Of a stretch of 64,000 nt of DNA, positions 53,095-63,033 are shown piece after piece. The DNA is from Alcaligenes sp. SORT26 (GTDB lineage: Bacteria > Pseudomonadota > Gammaproteobacteria > Burkholderiales > Burkholderiaceae_B), in contig NZ_CP070975.1 of assembly GCF_017377875.1 (NCBI RefSeq), positions 2,728,001 through 2,792,000 on the forward strand, in the 5' to 3' direction. The notes beneath the pieces are model-generated. The model had not been told where the DNA came from. It saw nothing but the letters and a program-made list of their open reading frames with translations, and made no database searches. Each line of letters opens with the position of its first letter. The stretch's first letter is position 1. The translations under genes were made by a program, and so were the position numbers.

Positions 53095-54306
53095 TTAATA
53101 TTTATCTTTGAAGCCGCGCGCCGTCAGCAACCAAAGCAAGGCCAGCGCGGCACCGGTCCACAACACCCATTGGGTATGCCCTCGCCCAGCCAGGACGCCC
53201 CCAATCAAACCACCGGCAAACACGCCTAGCGATTGAGAGGTGTTGTAAAAACCCAGCGCCAAACCTTTGTATTCCGGTGGCGCCACGCGCGACACCAAAG
53301 ACGGCTGCAAGGCTTCCAAAACATTGAAACCAATGAAGAACAAGGTCAGCGCCGCCACCATGGGAGCCAGCGAATCTCGCGCCCAAGGCATCAAGGCCAG
53401 CACCACCACTAGCAACAACACAGCCAATTCCAGCGCATGTTTGTGACGCTTGCGGGTTTCAGTCCAGAACACCGCAGGCACCATCAGCACAAAAGACACC
53501 AGAATGACGGGCAGATAGACCTTCCACAAATCCTGCGTACCGTAGCCGCCCAAAGTCGCCAGAATACCTGGCACCACAATGAACAGAGACATCAGGATGA
53601 AGTGCAGACAGAACACGCCAAAGTTCAGGCGCAACAAGTCCATGTGACGCAGCACCTGTCCTGCGGTGACCTGCACGATGGATGCGGGCGCTTTGGGCGC
53701 GCTGGGCACCACAAAGGCTGCAATCAGCAAACAGACAAAACCCAGCAAGCTGATGGCCCAGAACAAACCAGACAAGCCAAACTGTCCCACCAGGACGGGC
53801 GAGAGCACCAGCGATACGGCAAAGGACAAGCCAATTGAACCGCCCACCATCGCCATAGCGCGTGTCCGCACTTCGGGACGGGTAGAATCCGCAACCCAGG
53901 CGGAAATAGCGGCAGATACCGCACCCAGACCCTGAATACAACGGCCCACTGTTACCCAATCAATATTCTGGGCCAAGGCCGAGATCACCCCGCCAATAAC
54001 AAACAAGGCCATGCCAATGACGATGATCGGCCTGCGCCCAAAGCGATCCGAGGCCATGCCCAAGGGGATCTGCAAGACAGCCTGAGTCAGACCATACGCA
54101 CCCAATGCCAGGCCAACGCGGGCGGCATCGTTACCGCCGGGCAAAGAATGGGCTGCAACCGCAAAGACCGGAGTCAGCAAAAACAGACCCAGCATCCGAC
54201 AGGCGAACAGCAAAGCAAGCAAGATGCTGGCCTTGCGCTCCTGCTGAGTCAGACTCAGACGCACAGGGCGCGACTCGGCCGTATTCATGGTTTGGTGTGT
54301 ACTCAT
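53095..54306 (-). CDS. MFS transporter (YajR-like)
   Basis: 403-residue, 12-helix permease. FACRMLGLFLLTPVFAVAAH in helix 1, PLGMASDRFGRRPIIVIGMA as motif A and GRCIQGLGAVSAAISAWVAD as motif B match the YajR-type drug-exporter group. It lies between ssb (same strand) and uvrA (divergent), a gene order seen in related Burkholderiales. Substrate unknown. Confidence 0.87.
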   Translation of the reverse strand: MSTHQTMNTAESRPVRLSLTQQERKASILLALLFACRMLGLFLLTPVFAVAAHSLPGGNDAARVGLALGAYGLTQAVLQIPLGMASDRFGRRPIIVIGMALFVIGGVISALAQNIDWVTVGRCIQGLGAVSAAISAWVADSTRPEVRTRAMAMVGGSIGLSFAVSLVLSPVLVGQFGLSGLFWAISLLGFVCLLIAAFVVPSAPKAPASIVQVTAGQVLRHMDLLRLNFGVFCLHFILMSLFIVVPGILATLGGYGTQDLWKVYLPVILVSFVLMVPAVFWTETRKRHKHALELAVLLLVVVLALMPWARDSLAPMVAALTLFFIGFNVLEALQPSLVSRVAPPEYKGLALGFYNTSQSLGVFAGGLIGGVLAGRGHTQWVLWTGAALALLWLLTARGFKDKY

Positions 54307-54417
54307 TTAATACTCTGTCACAACTGGGCTGCCAGAGAGCCCGGCTACCCGATCACATAAATCCTGACGCAACGCGCTATAGTAGCAAGTTGCCTTTTGA
54401 CAAGCCTAAATAAAGCG

Positions 54418-57336
54418 ATGGAAGCCATCCGCATTCGTGGTGCCCGCACCCACAACCTGAAAAATGTCTCCGTAGACCTGCCACGCCACCAGTTGGTCGT
54501 GCTGACGGGGCTGTCCGGTTCTGGGAAATCGTCTCTTGCCTTCGACACTTTGTATGCCGAAGGCCAGCGGCGCTATGTGGAAAGCCTGTCCGCTTATGCA
54601 CGTCAGTTTTTGCAACTGATGGACAAGCCAGATGTGGACTTGATCGAAGGTTTGTCGCCTGCCATTGCCATCGAGCAAAAGGCAGCAGGCCATAACCCGC
54701 GTTCCACCGTGGGAACCACTACTGAAATCCACGATTATTTGCGCCTATTGTACGCGCGGGTCGGGACTCCTTACTGCCCTGAACATCACTTGGCCCTGCA
54801 GGCTCATAGCGTGAGCCAGATGGTAGACCAGATTCTGCAATGGGAGCCTGAATCCCGTATTGCGGTGCTGGCTCCCATGCATCGTGGCCTGGTGGGTAAC
54901 TTGCAGCTAGAGCTGCGCGGGCTGCAGGCCCAAGGCTTTGTGCGGGTACGAGTAGATGGCGAGATGTCCAGTATTGAAGACCTGCCTGCGCTGAATGCCG
55001 AGCAGGCCCACGATCTGGACCTGGTGATAGACCGGCTGCGTATTCGGCCCGATAGCCAGCAACGTTTGGCAGAGAGCCTGGAAACCGCCCTGGCCACCAG
55101 CAACGGACGTTGTCTGGTGGTGAATCTGGATACGGGTCTGGAACAACCTTATTCCAGCCACTATGCTTGCCCGGTCTGCGATTATTCCCTGCCCGAATTG
55201 GAGCCGCGCCTGTTCAGCTTCAATAACCCGGCAGGTGCCTGCCCGGACTGTAGCGGCCTGGGGCAAGTGGATGTATTCGACCCCGAACGCGTGGTGGCCT
55301 TTCCCGAACTGAGTCTGGCGGGCGGTGCCATTGCGGGCTGGGATCGCCGCAATGCCTTTACCTACACCTTGCTGACCAGTCTGGCGGCCCACTATCACTT
55401 TGATATTGAGGCCCCGTTTGAGTCCCTGCCAGCCGAACTGCGTCACACCGTGCTGTACGGCTCCGGCGCTGAAGAAATCCCCTTTCTCTATTTGAATGAG
55501 AAAGGTCGCACCACGGTTAAAACTCACCCATTTGAAGGGGTGATTCCGAATCTGCAACGTCGTTGGGCCGAAACCGATTCCAGCGCGGTACGTGAAGAGC
55601 TGAACAAGCTGCGTCGCACCCAGACCTGCCCGGCCTGCCATGGGGCACGCCTGCGCCTGGAAGCACGCCACGTACGTATCGGGGACGATCCCGTGCCCAG
55701 CCATGCAGGGTGCAAGCACCATGCTGGCACTGCCGCTGTCAGCACAGCAGCCGCAAGCTCGGCAGCCCAAGGACAAGCCAAGGGACTGGCTATCTACGAA
55801 GTCGAAGCCCTGGCCCTGTCGGACTGCTTGCAATGGTTCAAGAACCTGTCACTGACGGGTGCAAAAAAAGAAATTGCCGATCGCATCGTGCACGAAATCC
55901 AGCTACGGCTGGAGTTCTTGAACAATGTGGGACTGAACTACCTGTCGCTGGATCGCAGTGCCGACACTATTTCCGGTGGCGAAGCCCAGCGTATTCGCTT
56001 GGCAAGCCAGATCGGCTCTGGTCTGACCGGCGTAATGTACGTGCTGGACGAACCATCTATTGGCCTGCACCAGCGTGATAACGACAAGTTGATCCAGACC
56101 TTGCAGCACCTGCGCGACCTGGGCAATAGCGTGATCGTGGTCGAGCACGACGAAGACATGATTCGCACGGCCGACTATGTCATTGATATGGGACCCGGCG
56201 CTGGTGAACATGGTGGACAAATCACCGCCCAAGGCTCGCCTGCTGAACTGGCTGCGAACCCGGAGTCTCTAACGGGCCAGTATCTGTCCGGCAAGCGTCA
56301 GATTGCCATCCCCACACGTCGCCCGGTGGATGACAGCCTGAACTGGCTGCGTCTGTACGGTGCCAGCGGCAATAACCTGAAGTCGGTGGACCTGGCGATT
56401 CCGGCTGGGCGACTGGTCTGCATTACCGGCGTATCCGGCTCGGGCAAGTCCACGCTGATCAACGACACACTGGCTACCGCTTTCTCGCACCTATTGCACC
56501 GTGCCCATGCCGAGCCCGCGCCTTACGATCGCATGGAAGGCCTGGAGCATTTCGACAAGATCATCACGGTCGACCAAACCCCGATTGGTCGCACCCCGCG
56601 CAGTAACCCGGCCACATACACAGGCATGTTCACCGCTATTCGTGAGCTGTTCGCCAGTGTGCCCGAGGCGCGTCTACGTGGTTACGACCCAGGGCGCTTC
56701 TCTTTTAACGTCAAAGGTGGCCGTTGCGAAGCGTGTCAGGGCGATGGCGTGGTCAAGGTAGAAATGCACTTTCTGCCAGACGTCTACGTCCCTTGCGATG
56801 TATGTCAAGGACGTCGCTATAACCGTGAAACACTGGATATACGCTATCGCGGCCGCAACATCAGCGAAGTGCTGGAGCTGACGGTTGAGCAGGCAATGGA
56901 GTATTTCGATGCCGTGCCTAGCGTGGCTCGCAAGCTGACTACCTTGATTGATGTGGGCCTGTCGTATATCCGGCTGGGCCAAAGCGCCACGACCCTGTCG
57001 GGCGGTGAAGCACAGCGGGTGAAGTTGTCACTGGAACTGTCCAAACGCAGCACTGGCCAGACGCTGTACGTGCTGGACGAACCTACAACAGGCCTGCACT
57101 TCCAGGACATCGCTGTCTTGCTGGAAGTGTTGGACAAGCTGGTGGAGTCCGGCAATAGCGTGGTTGTCATTGAGCACAATCTGGATGTCATCAAGACGGC
57201 AGACTGGATTGTGGACATGGGCCCGGAAGGTGGACACGGTGGCGGTCAAATCGTGGTGCAAGGCACCCCGGAGACAGTCGCGGCCTGCGAGCAAAGCCAT
57301 ACAGGACGTTATCTGAAGCCTTTGTTGCAGCGCTAA
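54418..57336 (+). CDS. uvrA: UvrABC excision nuclease subunit A
   Basis: Damage-recognition ATPase of nucleotide excision repair, 972 residues. It holds two ABC ATPase modules: Walker [11 protein letters not shown] at 31-40 and [10 protein letters not shown] near 668-677, with two SGGEAQR signatures. The first zinc module is Cys251/254/275/278; the second starts at Cys770 (CEACQGDG). A TTG start seven codons upstream was rejected in favour of ATG 54418. Between about residues 423 and 458 there is an Ala/His-rich insertion ([12 protein letters not shown] region) not expected in the enterobacterial protein. I saw no SOS (LexA) box in the 111-base upstream gap. Confidence 0.97.
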   Translation: MEAIRIRGARTHNLKNVSVDLPRHQLVVLTGLSGSGKSSLAFDTLYAEGQRRYVESLSAYARQFLQLMDKPDVDLIEGLSPAIAIEQKAAGHNPRSTVGTTTEIHDYLRLLYARVGTPYCPEHHLALQAHSVSQMVDQILQWEPESRIAVLAPMHRGLVGNLQLELRGLQAQGFVRVRVDGEMSSIEDLPALNAEQAHDLDLVIDRLRIRPDSQQRLAESLETALATSNGRCLVVNLDTGLEQPYSSHYACPVCDYSLPELEPRLFSFNNPAGACPDCSGLGQVDVFDPERVVAFPELSLAGGAIAGWDRRNAFTYTLLTSLAAHYHFDIEAPFESLPAELRHTVLYGSGAEEIPFLYLNEKGRTTVKTHPFEGVIPNLQRRWAETDSSAVREELNKLRRTQTCPACHGARLRLEARHVRIGDDPVPSHAGCKHHAGTAAVSTAAASSAAQGQAKGLAIYEVEALALSDCLQWFKNLSLTGAKKEIADRIVHEIQLRLEFLNNVGLNYLSLDRSADTISGGEAQRIRLASQIGSGLTGVMYVLDEPSIGLHQRDNDKLIQTLQHLRDLGNSVIVVEHDEDMIRTADYVIDMGPGAGEHGGQITAQGSPAELAANPESLTGQYLSGKRQIAIPTRRPVDDSLNWLRLYGASGNNLKSVDLAIPAGRLVCITGVSGSGKSTLINDTLATAFSHLLHRAHAEPAPYDRMEGLEHFDKIITVDQTPIGRTPRSNPATYTGMFTAIRELFASVPEARLRGYDPGRFSFNVKGGRCEACQGDGVVKVEMHFLPDVYVPCDVCQGRRYNRETLDIRYRGRNISEVLELTVEQAMEYFDAVPSVARKLTTLIDVGLSYIRLGQSATTLSGGEAQRVKLSLELSKRSTGQTLYVLDEPTTGLHFQDIAVLLEVLDKLVESGNSVVVIEHNLDVIKTADWIVDMGPEGGHGGGQIVVQGTPETVAACEQSHTGRYLKPLLQR

Positions 57337-57370
57337 GAGCCAGCCGCCTGGCAAAGTCGAGCTATCAGGC

Positions 57371-58495
57371 CTACATCTTGAAAATAGCGTCGTGCTCGCG
57401 GATGGCGTGGCGGTCCGTCATGCCAGCGATGTAGTCAGCTACAGCACGAGCCTGTGCAATCGGGTCTTCACGCCGATGTTCTGCCGCCAACAAGCGCGGA
57501 TCATCCACAAACGCCTGAAACAGGTCTCGCACAATGTGTTGCGCCTTGTTCATCATGCGCACCACTTTGTAGTGACGGTACAGATTGGCGTGCAAAAACC
57601 GCTTGAGCTCATCTGCCTGGGCGCGCATCTCTGGCGAGAATCCGGCAAGGCGTGGCAGATGTCGAATCGCATCGACACTATCAGGGCGGTGCTCTTCCAG
57701 CTTGGCGCGAGTCATGTCCGTTAAATCCACCACCAGGGTGTTGATCATGCCGCGAATGATTTCAGCCACCAGCCGCTGCCCTTTCAAACCCGGATACTGG
57801 GCCTGCACACGCTCGTAGTGATCACGGAACAAACGCAGTTCCAGCAATTGTTCCAGCCGGATCAGGCCGGAGCGCAAGCCATCATCAATATCGTGATTGT
57901 TGTAAGCAATTTCATCGGCCAGATTGGCCATTTGTGCTTCCAGAGACGGTTGCGTGCGTTCAATAAAACGTTGACCGACCTCGCCCAACTCGCGAGCGTG
58001 CCTGAGCGAACAGTGCTTCAAAATCCCCTCGCGGGTTTCAAAACACAGGTTCAAACCATTGAAGGCGGCGTAACGCTCTTCCAGCTCGTCCACAATGCGC
58101 AGACTTTGCAAATTGTGCTCAAAGCCCCCTGCTTCGGGCCGCAATTCCTGCATACAGCTATTAAGCGTGTCCTGGCCTGCATGTCCAAACGGGGTGTGGC
58201 CCAGATCATGGGCCAGAGAAATCGCTTCGATCAGATCTTCGTGCAAACCCAGATTGCGGGCAATGGCCCGCGCCAACTGGGCCACTTCCAGACTATGCGT
58301 CAATCGTGTTCGGAATAAATCACCTTCGTGGTTAATGAAAACCTGTGTTTTGTATTCCAGCAGACGAAAGGCATTGCAGTGAATAATGCGGTCGCGGTCC
58401 CGCTGAAAGGCGTTGCGGCCTTGGGGCGCTGCTTCTGCATAACGCCGACCGCGGGACTGTTCAGGGTGACAGGCATAAGCGGCAAGCATCTGCAT
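57371..58495 (-). CDS. dgt: Deoxyguanosinetriphosphate triphosphohydrolase-like protein
   Basis: HD-domain enzyme that hydrolyses dNTPs (typically dGTP) to nucleoside and triphosphate. 374 residues, the short type. HD ligands are His67 (THSLEVAQ), His96-Asp97 ([11 protein letters not shown]) and Asp near 193 ([14 protein letters not shown]). Third gene of aroK-aroB-dgt, five bases after aroB, as in other betaproteobacteria. It converges on uvrA. Confidence 0.93.
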   Translation of the reverse strand: MQMLAAYACHPEQSRGRRYAEAAPQGRNAFQRDRDRIIHCNAFRLLEYKTQVFINHEGDLFRTRLTHSLEVAQLARAIARNLGLHEDLIEAISLAHDLGHTPFGHAGQDTLNSCMQELRPEAGGFEHNLQSLRIVDELEERYAAFNGLNLCFETREGILKHCSLRHARELGEVGQRFIERTQPSLEAQMANLADEIAYNNHDIDDGLRSGLIRLEQLLELRLFRDHYERVQAQYPGLKGQRLVAEIIRGMINTLVVDLTDMTRAKLEEHRPDSVDAIRHLPRLAGFSPEMRAQADELKRFLHANLYRHYKVVRMMNKAQHIVRDLFQAFVDDPRLLAAEHRREDPIAQARAVADYIAGMTDRHAIREHDAIFKM

Positions 58496-58500
58496 CGGCT

Positions 58501-59589
58501 TTACTCCTGTTCCACCGTTGTAAAACGGGCCAGCACCTGGCGCACCACATCCGGCGCAACAGCCTGTACCTTGGCATGGCCTAATTTATCCAGCAGTACA
58601 AAACGCAGTTGGCCGCCCTCGTTTTTCTTGTCCACCTGCATCAGCTCCAGCCAACGGTCCGCAGGCCATTGCGGCGGGTTGATCGGGCAGCCACTGGCTT
58701 GCACCAGGGCTTTGATACGGGCCACATCCTGCGCAGGCAAGCCGCAAACCAGGGCGGACAACTCGGCAGCCATAATCATGCCGCAACCCACGGCCTCGCC
58801 GTGCAGCCACTGGCCGTAGCCCATACCGGACTCGATTGCGTGACCAAAAGTGTGACCAAAATTCAGAATGGCGCGCAGGCCGGATTCGCGTTCGTCTTGA
58901 GAAACGACTTCGGCCTTGACCTCGCAGGAGCGGCGAATTGCATAGACGATCTGCTCTTGCTCCAGGGTGCGCATGGGGCCGATCTGCTCTTCACACCAGT
59001 GAAAGAAATCCAGGTCATAAATCATGCCGTATTTGATGACTTCTGCCAGACCGGCAGAAATCTCGCGGGCGGGCAAGGTCTTGAGTACATCGGTGTCCAC
59101 TTCCACCGCGATAGGCTGGTAGAACGCGCCCACCATATTCTTGCCCAACGGATGGTTGATCGCAGTTTTGCCACCGACCGAGGAGTCCACCTGCGCCAGC
59201 AAGGTCGTAGGCACTTGCACAAAGCGCACGCCACGCATGAAGCAGGCAGCCGCAAAACCCGCCATATCGCCAATAACGCCACCGCCTAGAGCCACAATCA
59301 AGGCCTTTCGGTCCAGATGATCACCCAGCAACGCGTCAAAAATCAGGTTCAGGGATTCCCAGTTCTTATAGGCTTCGCCATCAGGCAACTCAATGACATG
59401 GATAGGCTTGCCCGTTGTGGCCAGGGCTTGCTTCACAGGCGCCAGGTACAAGGCGGCCACCGTGGGGTTGGTGACAATGGCAATAGCAGACGTATCGGCT
59501 GGCACCGTGTCTGCAAGCTGCGCCAGACGCCCGGCGGCGATATGGATGGGGTAAGCGCCACCCTGGGCGTCAACATGCACTACAGACAT
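58501..59589 (-). CDS. aroB: 3-dehydroquinate synthase
   Basis: NAD-dependent enzyme of the shikimate pathway that cyclises DAHP to 3-dehydroquinate. 362 residues. Family stretches: [20 protein letters not shown] (NAD-binding), [35 protein letters not shown], and the zinc His in [12 protein letters not shown]. The ATG abuts the aroK stop, so the genes are coupled. Confidence 0.97.
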   Translation of the reverse strand: MSVVHVDAQGGAYPIHIAAGRLAQLADTVPADTSAIAIVTNPTVAALYLAPVKQALATTGKPIHVIELPDGEAYKNWESLNLIFDALLGDHLDRKALIVALGGGVIGDMAGFAAACFMRGVRFVQVPTTLLAQVDSSVGGKTAINHPLGKNMVGAFYQPIAVEVDTDVLKTLPAREISAGLAEVIKYGMIYDLDFFHWCEEQIGPMRTLEQEQIVYAIRRSCEVKAEVVSQDERESGLRAILNFGHTFGHAIESGMGYGQWLHGEAVGCGMIMAAELSALVCGLPAQDVARIKALVQASGCPINPPQWPADRWLELMQVDKKNEGGQLRFVLLDKLGHAKVQAVAPDVVRQVLARFTTVEQE

Positions 59590-60195
59590 TTAGCAACCTC
59601 GTTCTTTCAACAGGGACAATAAGTGGCGCACCGCATGATGGACTGGCGCCGAGCCAGTCTCAAAGCGGACGTCTGCCACTTCTTCATAGAGGGGTTCGCG
59701 CGCTTGCAGCAGTTCCTGGATACGGGCGCGTGGGTCCGCCGTTTGCAACAGCGGTCGGTTACGATCTCGGGCCACGCGGCGATACAGTTCATCTACCGTG
59801 GCGCACAAGTACACTACGATACCGCGATCTTTGATGATCTGGCGATTGGCCTCGGACAAAATGGCCCCACCTCCGGTCGCCAGCACAATACCGGTCTGGC
59901 GCGAACAAATATCGAGCACCGCAGATTCACGTTTGCGGAACCCTTGCTCACCTTCGAACTCAAAGATAGTGGACACTCGCACGCCGCTACGGGCTTCCAG
60001 CTCGTGGTCCAGGTCCATAAACTCGCGCTTGAGCTCTCTCGCCAATTGACGACCAATGGTCGTTTTACCGGCACCCATCATGCCCACCAGAATAATGGGA
60101 CGTGGGCCAGTTTGTTGTAAATGGAGCAGCTCGGCGTCTGATAAGGGATCAGGATGTTCTACAGGCATCAGCTCGGCGGGTAAAGAGTGGTTCAT
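59590..60195 (-). CDS. aroK: Shikimate kinase
   Basis: Phosphorylates shikimate with ATP. 201 residues, with a 30-residue N-terminal extension over the usual core; an internal ATG (MPVEHP, 60168) would shorten it. Walker A is Gly38-MMGAGK-Thr45; FMDLDHELE and RSGVRVSTIFEFEGEQGFR bind shikimate, and LATGGGA is conserved. First gene of aroK-aroB-dgt, divergent from mrcA. The pilMNOPQ genes that separate aroK from ponA/mrcA in many proteobacteria are absent. Confidence 0.96.
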   Translation of the reverse strand: MNHSLPAELMPVEHPDPLSDAELLHLQQTGPRPIILVGMMGAGKTTIGRQLARELKREFMDLDHELEARSGVRVSTIFEFEGEQGFRKRESAVLDICSRQTGIVLATGGGAILSEANRQIIKDRGIVVYLCATVDELYRRVARDRNRPLLQTADPRARIQELLQAREPLYEEVADVRFETGSAPVHHAVRHLLSLLKERGC

Positions 60196-60313
60196 TTGTG
60201 TATTATCCCATTAGCCTTCCCTAAGCAACGCCCGTCGCTTAGTATTATTTTGTTACATTGATACTTGGTTTGAGGCCCAGTCCTGCTGCGTTTGGACTTT
60301 AAAATCAGCCCTA

Positions 60314-62761
60314 ATGAGTTCTTCTTCCCGCTCCCCTAATTCAAAACCCGAGCAAAGCTCCGGTTCCTGGCTTGCCCGCCTCATCATCAAGACCTCGGTC
60401 TTTTTTGTGGGGCTTGGTCTGTGTGCCGCCCTGCTCGGATCGCTGGCGTTGGCGCTGGCCTGGCCAAACCTGCCTGACCTTAGCGCCATGATCGACTACC
60501 GCCCCCGAGTGCCACTGCGCATTTATACGGCGGACAAAGTGCTGATCGGCGAATTTGGCGAAGAACGCCGCAATGTGTTGCGTTTTGACGAAATCCCCGA
60601 TGTCATGAAATCGGCCATTCTGGCGGCCGAGGACGACCGTTTCTACCAGCACGGTGGCATTGACTGGATGGGCGTGGGTCGCGCAGCCTTGGCCAATATG
60701 ACCCATATGTCCAAGACACAAGGGGCCAGTACGATCACCATGCAGGTAGCACGTAACTTCTACCTGTCATCAGAAAAGACCTATACCCGGAAGTTCTACG
60801 AACTGCTGCTGACCTTCAAGATTGAGGCCACGCTGTCCAAAGACCAGATTCTGGATCTGTACATGAACCAGATTTACCTGGGGCACCGCGCCTATGGTTT
60901 TGCCGCGGCCTCACGTACGTATCTGGGCAAACCGCTGGGCGAAATTACCACGGCGGAAGCCGCCATGCTGGCCGGTATCCCCAAGGCTCCTTCGCGCTTT
61001 AACCCTATTGCCAACTTTGAGCGTGCAAAAACACGTCAAGGCTATGTGCTGGGCCGTATGCGCACACTGGGTTACATCACCGAGCAGGAATACCAAGAAG
61101 CTCAGGCCCAGGAAATCGTTGTGAAATCGGCCTTGGGTACCCCTGCTGGCGGTTACGCCATTCATGGTGAATACGCGGCTGAACTGGCTCGCCAACTGCT
61201 GTACGGCGTCTACCAAGACAATGTGTACTCGCGCGGTTTCAACATCTACACCACCATCAAGTCCAGTGACCAGGAAGCCGCTTACCTGGCGGTGCGCAAT
61301 GGTATTTTGGACTACACCCGCCGTGCGCCTTACACCGGCCCACAGGGCCAGGTAGATTTACCAGCCGGTATTGAAAACGATCACGCCCAACTGGACACGA
61401 TTCTGGACGACCTGCAAGACAAATACCCGGATACCGGCGATCTGCTGACGGGTGTCGTGCTGGACGCCAACCCCAACCAGATTCGGGTTGCTCGTACTGC
61501 CCAGCAAATTATTGACGTCAATGACAAGCGCGCCCTGAAAATCGTGGCTCGCGGTCTGGTCAACAATGCCAAAGCAGACGTGCGCATTCAGCGCGGCTCC
61601 GTGATTTATCTGTTCCGCAATGGCGATTACTGGGAAGTGATCAATATGCCTGCGGTCCAGGCGGCCTTTGTGTCGGTACGTCCACAAGACGGCGCGATTC
61701 AGGCCATGGTCGGTGGTTTCCACTTCTCGGACGGGAAGTTCAACCGTGTGACCCAAGCCTGGCGTCAACCCGGTTCAGCCTTCAAACCCTTTATCTACGC
61801 CTCCTCGCTGGAACGCGGCCTGACTCCTGCTACCCAGATTTCGGATGAACCTTTTGTTCTGACAGCGGCCCAGACCGGCTCCAAGCCCTGGACACCCAAG
61901 AACTACGGGCGCACCTACGAACCCATGCTGACCATGCGTCAAGGTTTGTACAAGTCCAAAAACATGGTGTCCATCCGTATCATGCAGGCCGTTGGTCCCA
62001 AGTACGTTCAGGAATACGTGACCCGCTTTGGTTTCGATAAAGCTCGTCAACCTGCCGTTCTGCCGCTGGCCCTGGGTGCCGGTAGCGTGACGCCACTGCA
62101 GATGGCCGGTGCTTACTCGGTCTTTGCCAACGGCGGTTACCGTACCGAGCCCTTCCTGATCGACTACGTTACAGACAGCACCAACAAAGTCATCATGCGA
62201 GCCAAACCGATTGTGGCTGGCGATGCCGCTGCCCGCGCCATCGACGCCCGCACGGCTTATGTCATGAACGATTTGCTGCGCGGTGTGGCTACCTCCGGTA
62301 CAGGCGCCCGTTCCTCACGTGAATTGAAGCGTACGGATATCGGCGGCAAGACCGGGACCACCAACGACTCGCAAGACGCCTGGTTTGCCGGTTACACGCC
62401 AGACTTGGTCGGTATTGCCTGGATGGGCTTTGACAAGCCACGCAGCCTGGGTTCGGGTGAAACCGGCGGCGGTGCTTCCATGCCTATCTGGATCAACTAC
62501 ATGCGCGCTGCGCTTAAAGACAAGCCTATCGTGCCTCCCGGCCCTATGCCTTCGGGTCTGTCGCGCATCAATGGGGACTTCTACTTTGACGAATTCCCGC
62601 CCGGACAAGCCATTGCCCGCGTCGGTCTGCCCGCTCCGGGTGACGGCGCCCTGCAACAGGGCGGTGGGGATCCAAACGACGGTATTGGCGATCTGCTGCG
62701 GCAACTGGACTCTGACTCCGGTTCCTCGGGTGCCCAAGCACAACCTTTCGTCCCCTTTTAA
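60314..62761 (+). CDS. mrcA: Penicillin-binding protein 1A
   Basis: Bifunctional peptidoglycan glycosyltransferase/transpeptidase, 815 residues, anchored by one helix at about 25-52. The GT51 domain has AAEDDRFYQHGGIDWMG (catalytic Glu) and QGASTITMQVARNFY; an OB-like insertion follows; the transpeptidase has Ser488-x2-Lys491 (GSAFKPF), Ser548-Lys-Asn550 and Lys679-Thr-Gly-Thr. The C-terminus is Gly/Ser-rich and ends QPFVPF. Divergent from aroK with 118 bases between. A strong terminator follows. Confidence 0.96.
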   Translation: MSSSSRSPNSKPEQSSGSWLARLIIKTSVFFVGLGLCAALLGSLALALAWPNLPDLSAMIDYRPRVPLRIYTADKVLIGEFGEERRNVLRFDEIPDVMKSAILAAEDDRFYQHGGIDWMGVGRAALANMTHMSKTQGASTITMQVARNFYLSSEKTYTRKFYELLLTFKIEATLSKDQILDLYMNQIYLGHRAYGFAAASRTYLGKPLGEITTAEAAMLAGIPKAPSRFNPIANFERAKTRQGYVLGRMRTLGYITEQEYQEAQAQEIVVKSALGTPAGGYAIHGEYAAELARQLLYGVYQDNVYSRGFNIYTTIKSSDQEAAYLAVRNGILDYTRRAPYTGPQGQVDLPAGIENDHAQLDTILDDLQDKYPDTGDLLTGVVLDANPNQIRVARTAQQIIDVNDKRALKIVARGLVNNAKADVRIQRGSVIYLFRNGDYWEVINMPAVQAAFVSVRPQDGAIQAMVGGFHFSDGKFNRVTQAWRQPGSAFKPFIYASSLERGLTPATQISDEPFVLTAAQTGSKPWTPKNYGRTYEPMLTMRQGLYKSKNMVSIRIMQAVGPKYVQEYVTRFGFDKARQPAVLPLALGAGSVTPLQMAGAYSVFANGGYRTEPFLIDYVTDSTNKVIMRAKPIVAGDAAARAIDARTAYVMNDLLRGVATSGTGARSSRELKRTDIGGKTGTTNDSQDAWFAGYTPDLVGIAWMGFDKPRSLGSGETGGGASMPIWINYMRAALKDKPIVPPGPMPSGLSRINGDFYFDEFPPGQAIARVGLPAPGDGALQQGGGDPNDGIGDLLRQLDSDSGSSGAQAQPFVPF

Positions 62762-62773
62762 TTATCTGTACCC

Positions 62774-62799
62774 AAACGCCGGCCTAGCCGGCGTTTTTT
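62774..62799 (+). terminator. Intrinsic terminator of mrcA
   Basis: Perfect 10-bp stem AAACGCCGGC / GCCGGCGTTT with a CTA loop, followed by TTT, beginning 13 bases after the stop codon. Confidence 0.93.
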
Positions 62800-62857
62800 A
62801 TGCTTTGCCCTTCCCAATGGCATAATGCTCTGTATTGCCCGCACTAGCTCACCACTT

Positions 62858-62992
62858 ATGAACAAACTACGTTCCTCCCGCCTGCTGGCCTTGCTGGCAC
62901 TTAGCGTTTTTCTTAGCGCTTGCGGCTACAAAGGCCCCCTGTACCACCCTCCTGCGCAGGAAGCAGCGGACGCCCAAACAGCGCCGCGCTGA
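62858..62992 (+). CDS. lptM: Small lipoprotein LptM (YifL-like)
   Basis: 44-residue lipoprotein. A signal peptide (MNKLRSSRLL then ALLALSVFLS) ends in the lipobox Leu-Ser-Ala-Cys with Cys22 lipidated. The mature start CGYKGPLYHPP matches the conserved CGxKGPLYxPP of LptM, which in E. coli binds the LptD-LptE translocon and helps its disulfide maturation. It lies between the mrcA terminator and lysA, 41 bases before lysA, as a small lipoprotein gene does in many proteobacteria (before lysA or dapF). Confidence 0.88.
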   Translation: MNKLRSSRLLALLALSVFLSACGYKGPLYHPPAQEAADAQTAPR

Positions 62993-63033
62993 TTTCCGCC
63001 CTGCTCGCTTAACCTCTGTTATTTGACGACACC

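Noticed and set aside
54307-54417. Possible LexA (SOS) box before uvrA
   Set aside because: CTG and CAG triplets occur, but not at the spacing of a CTGT-N8-ACAG operator. I could not support SOS control from sequence.
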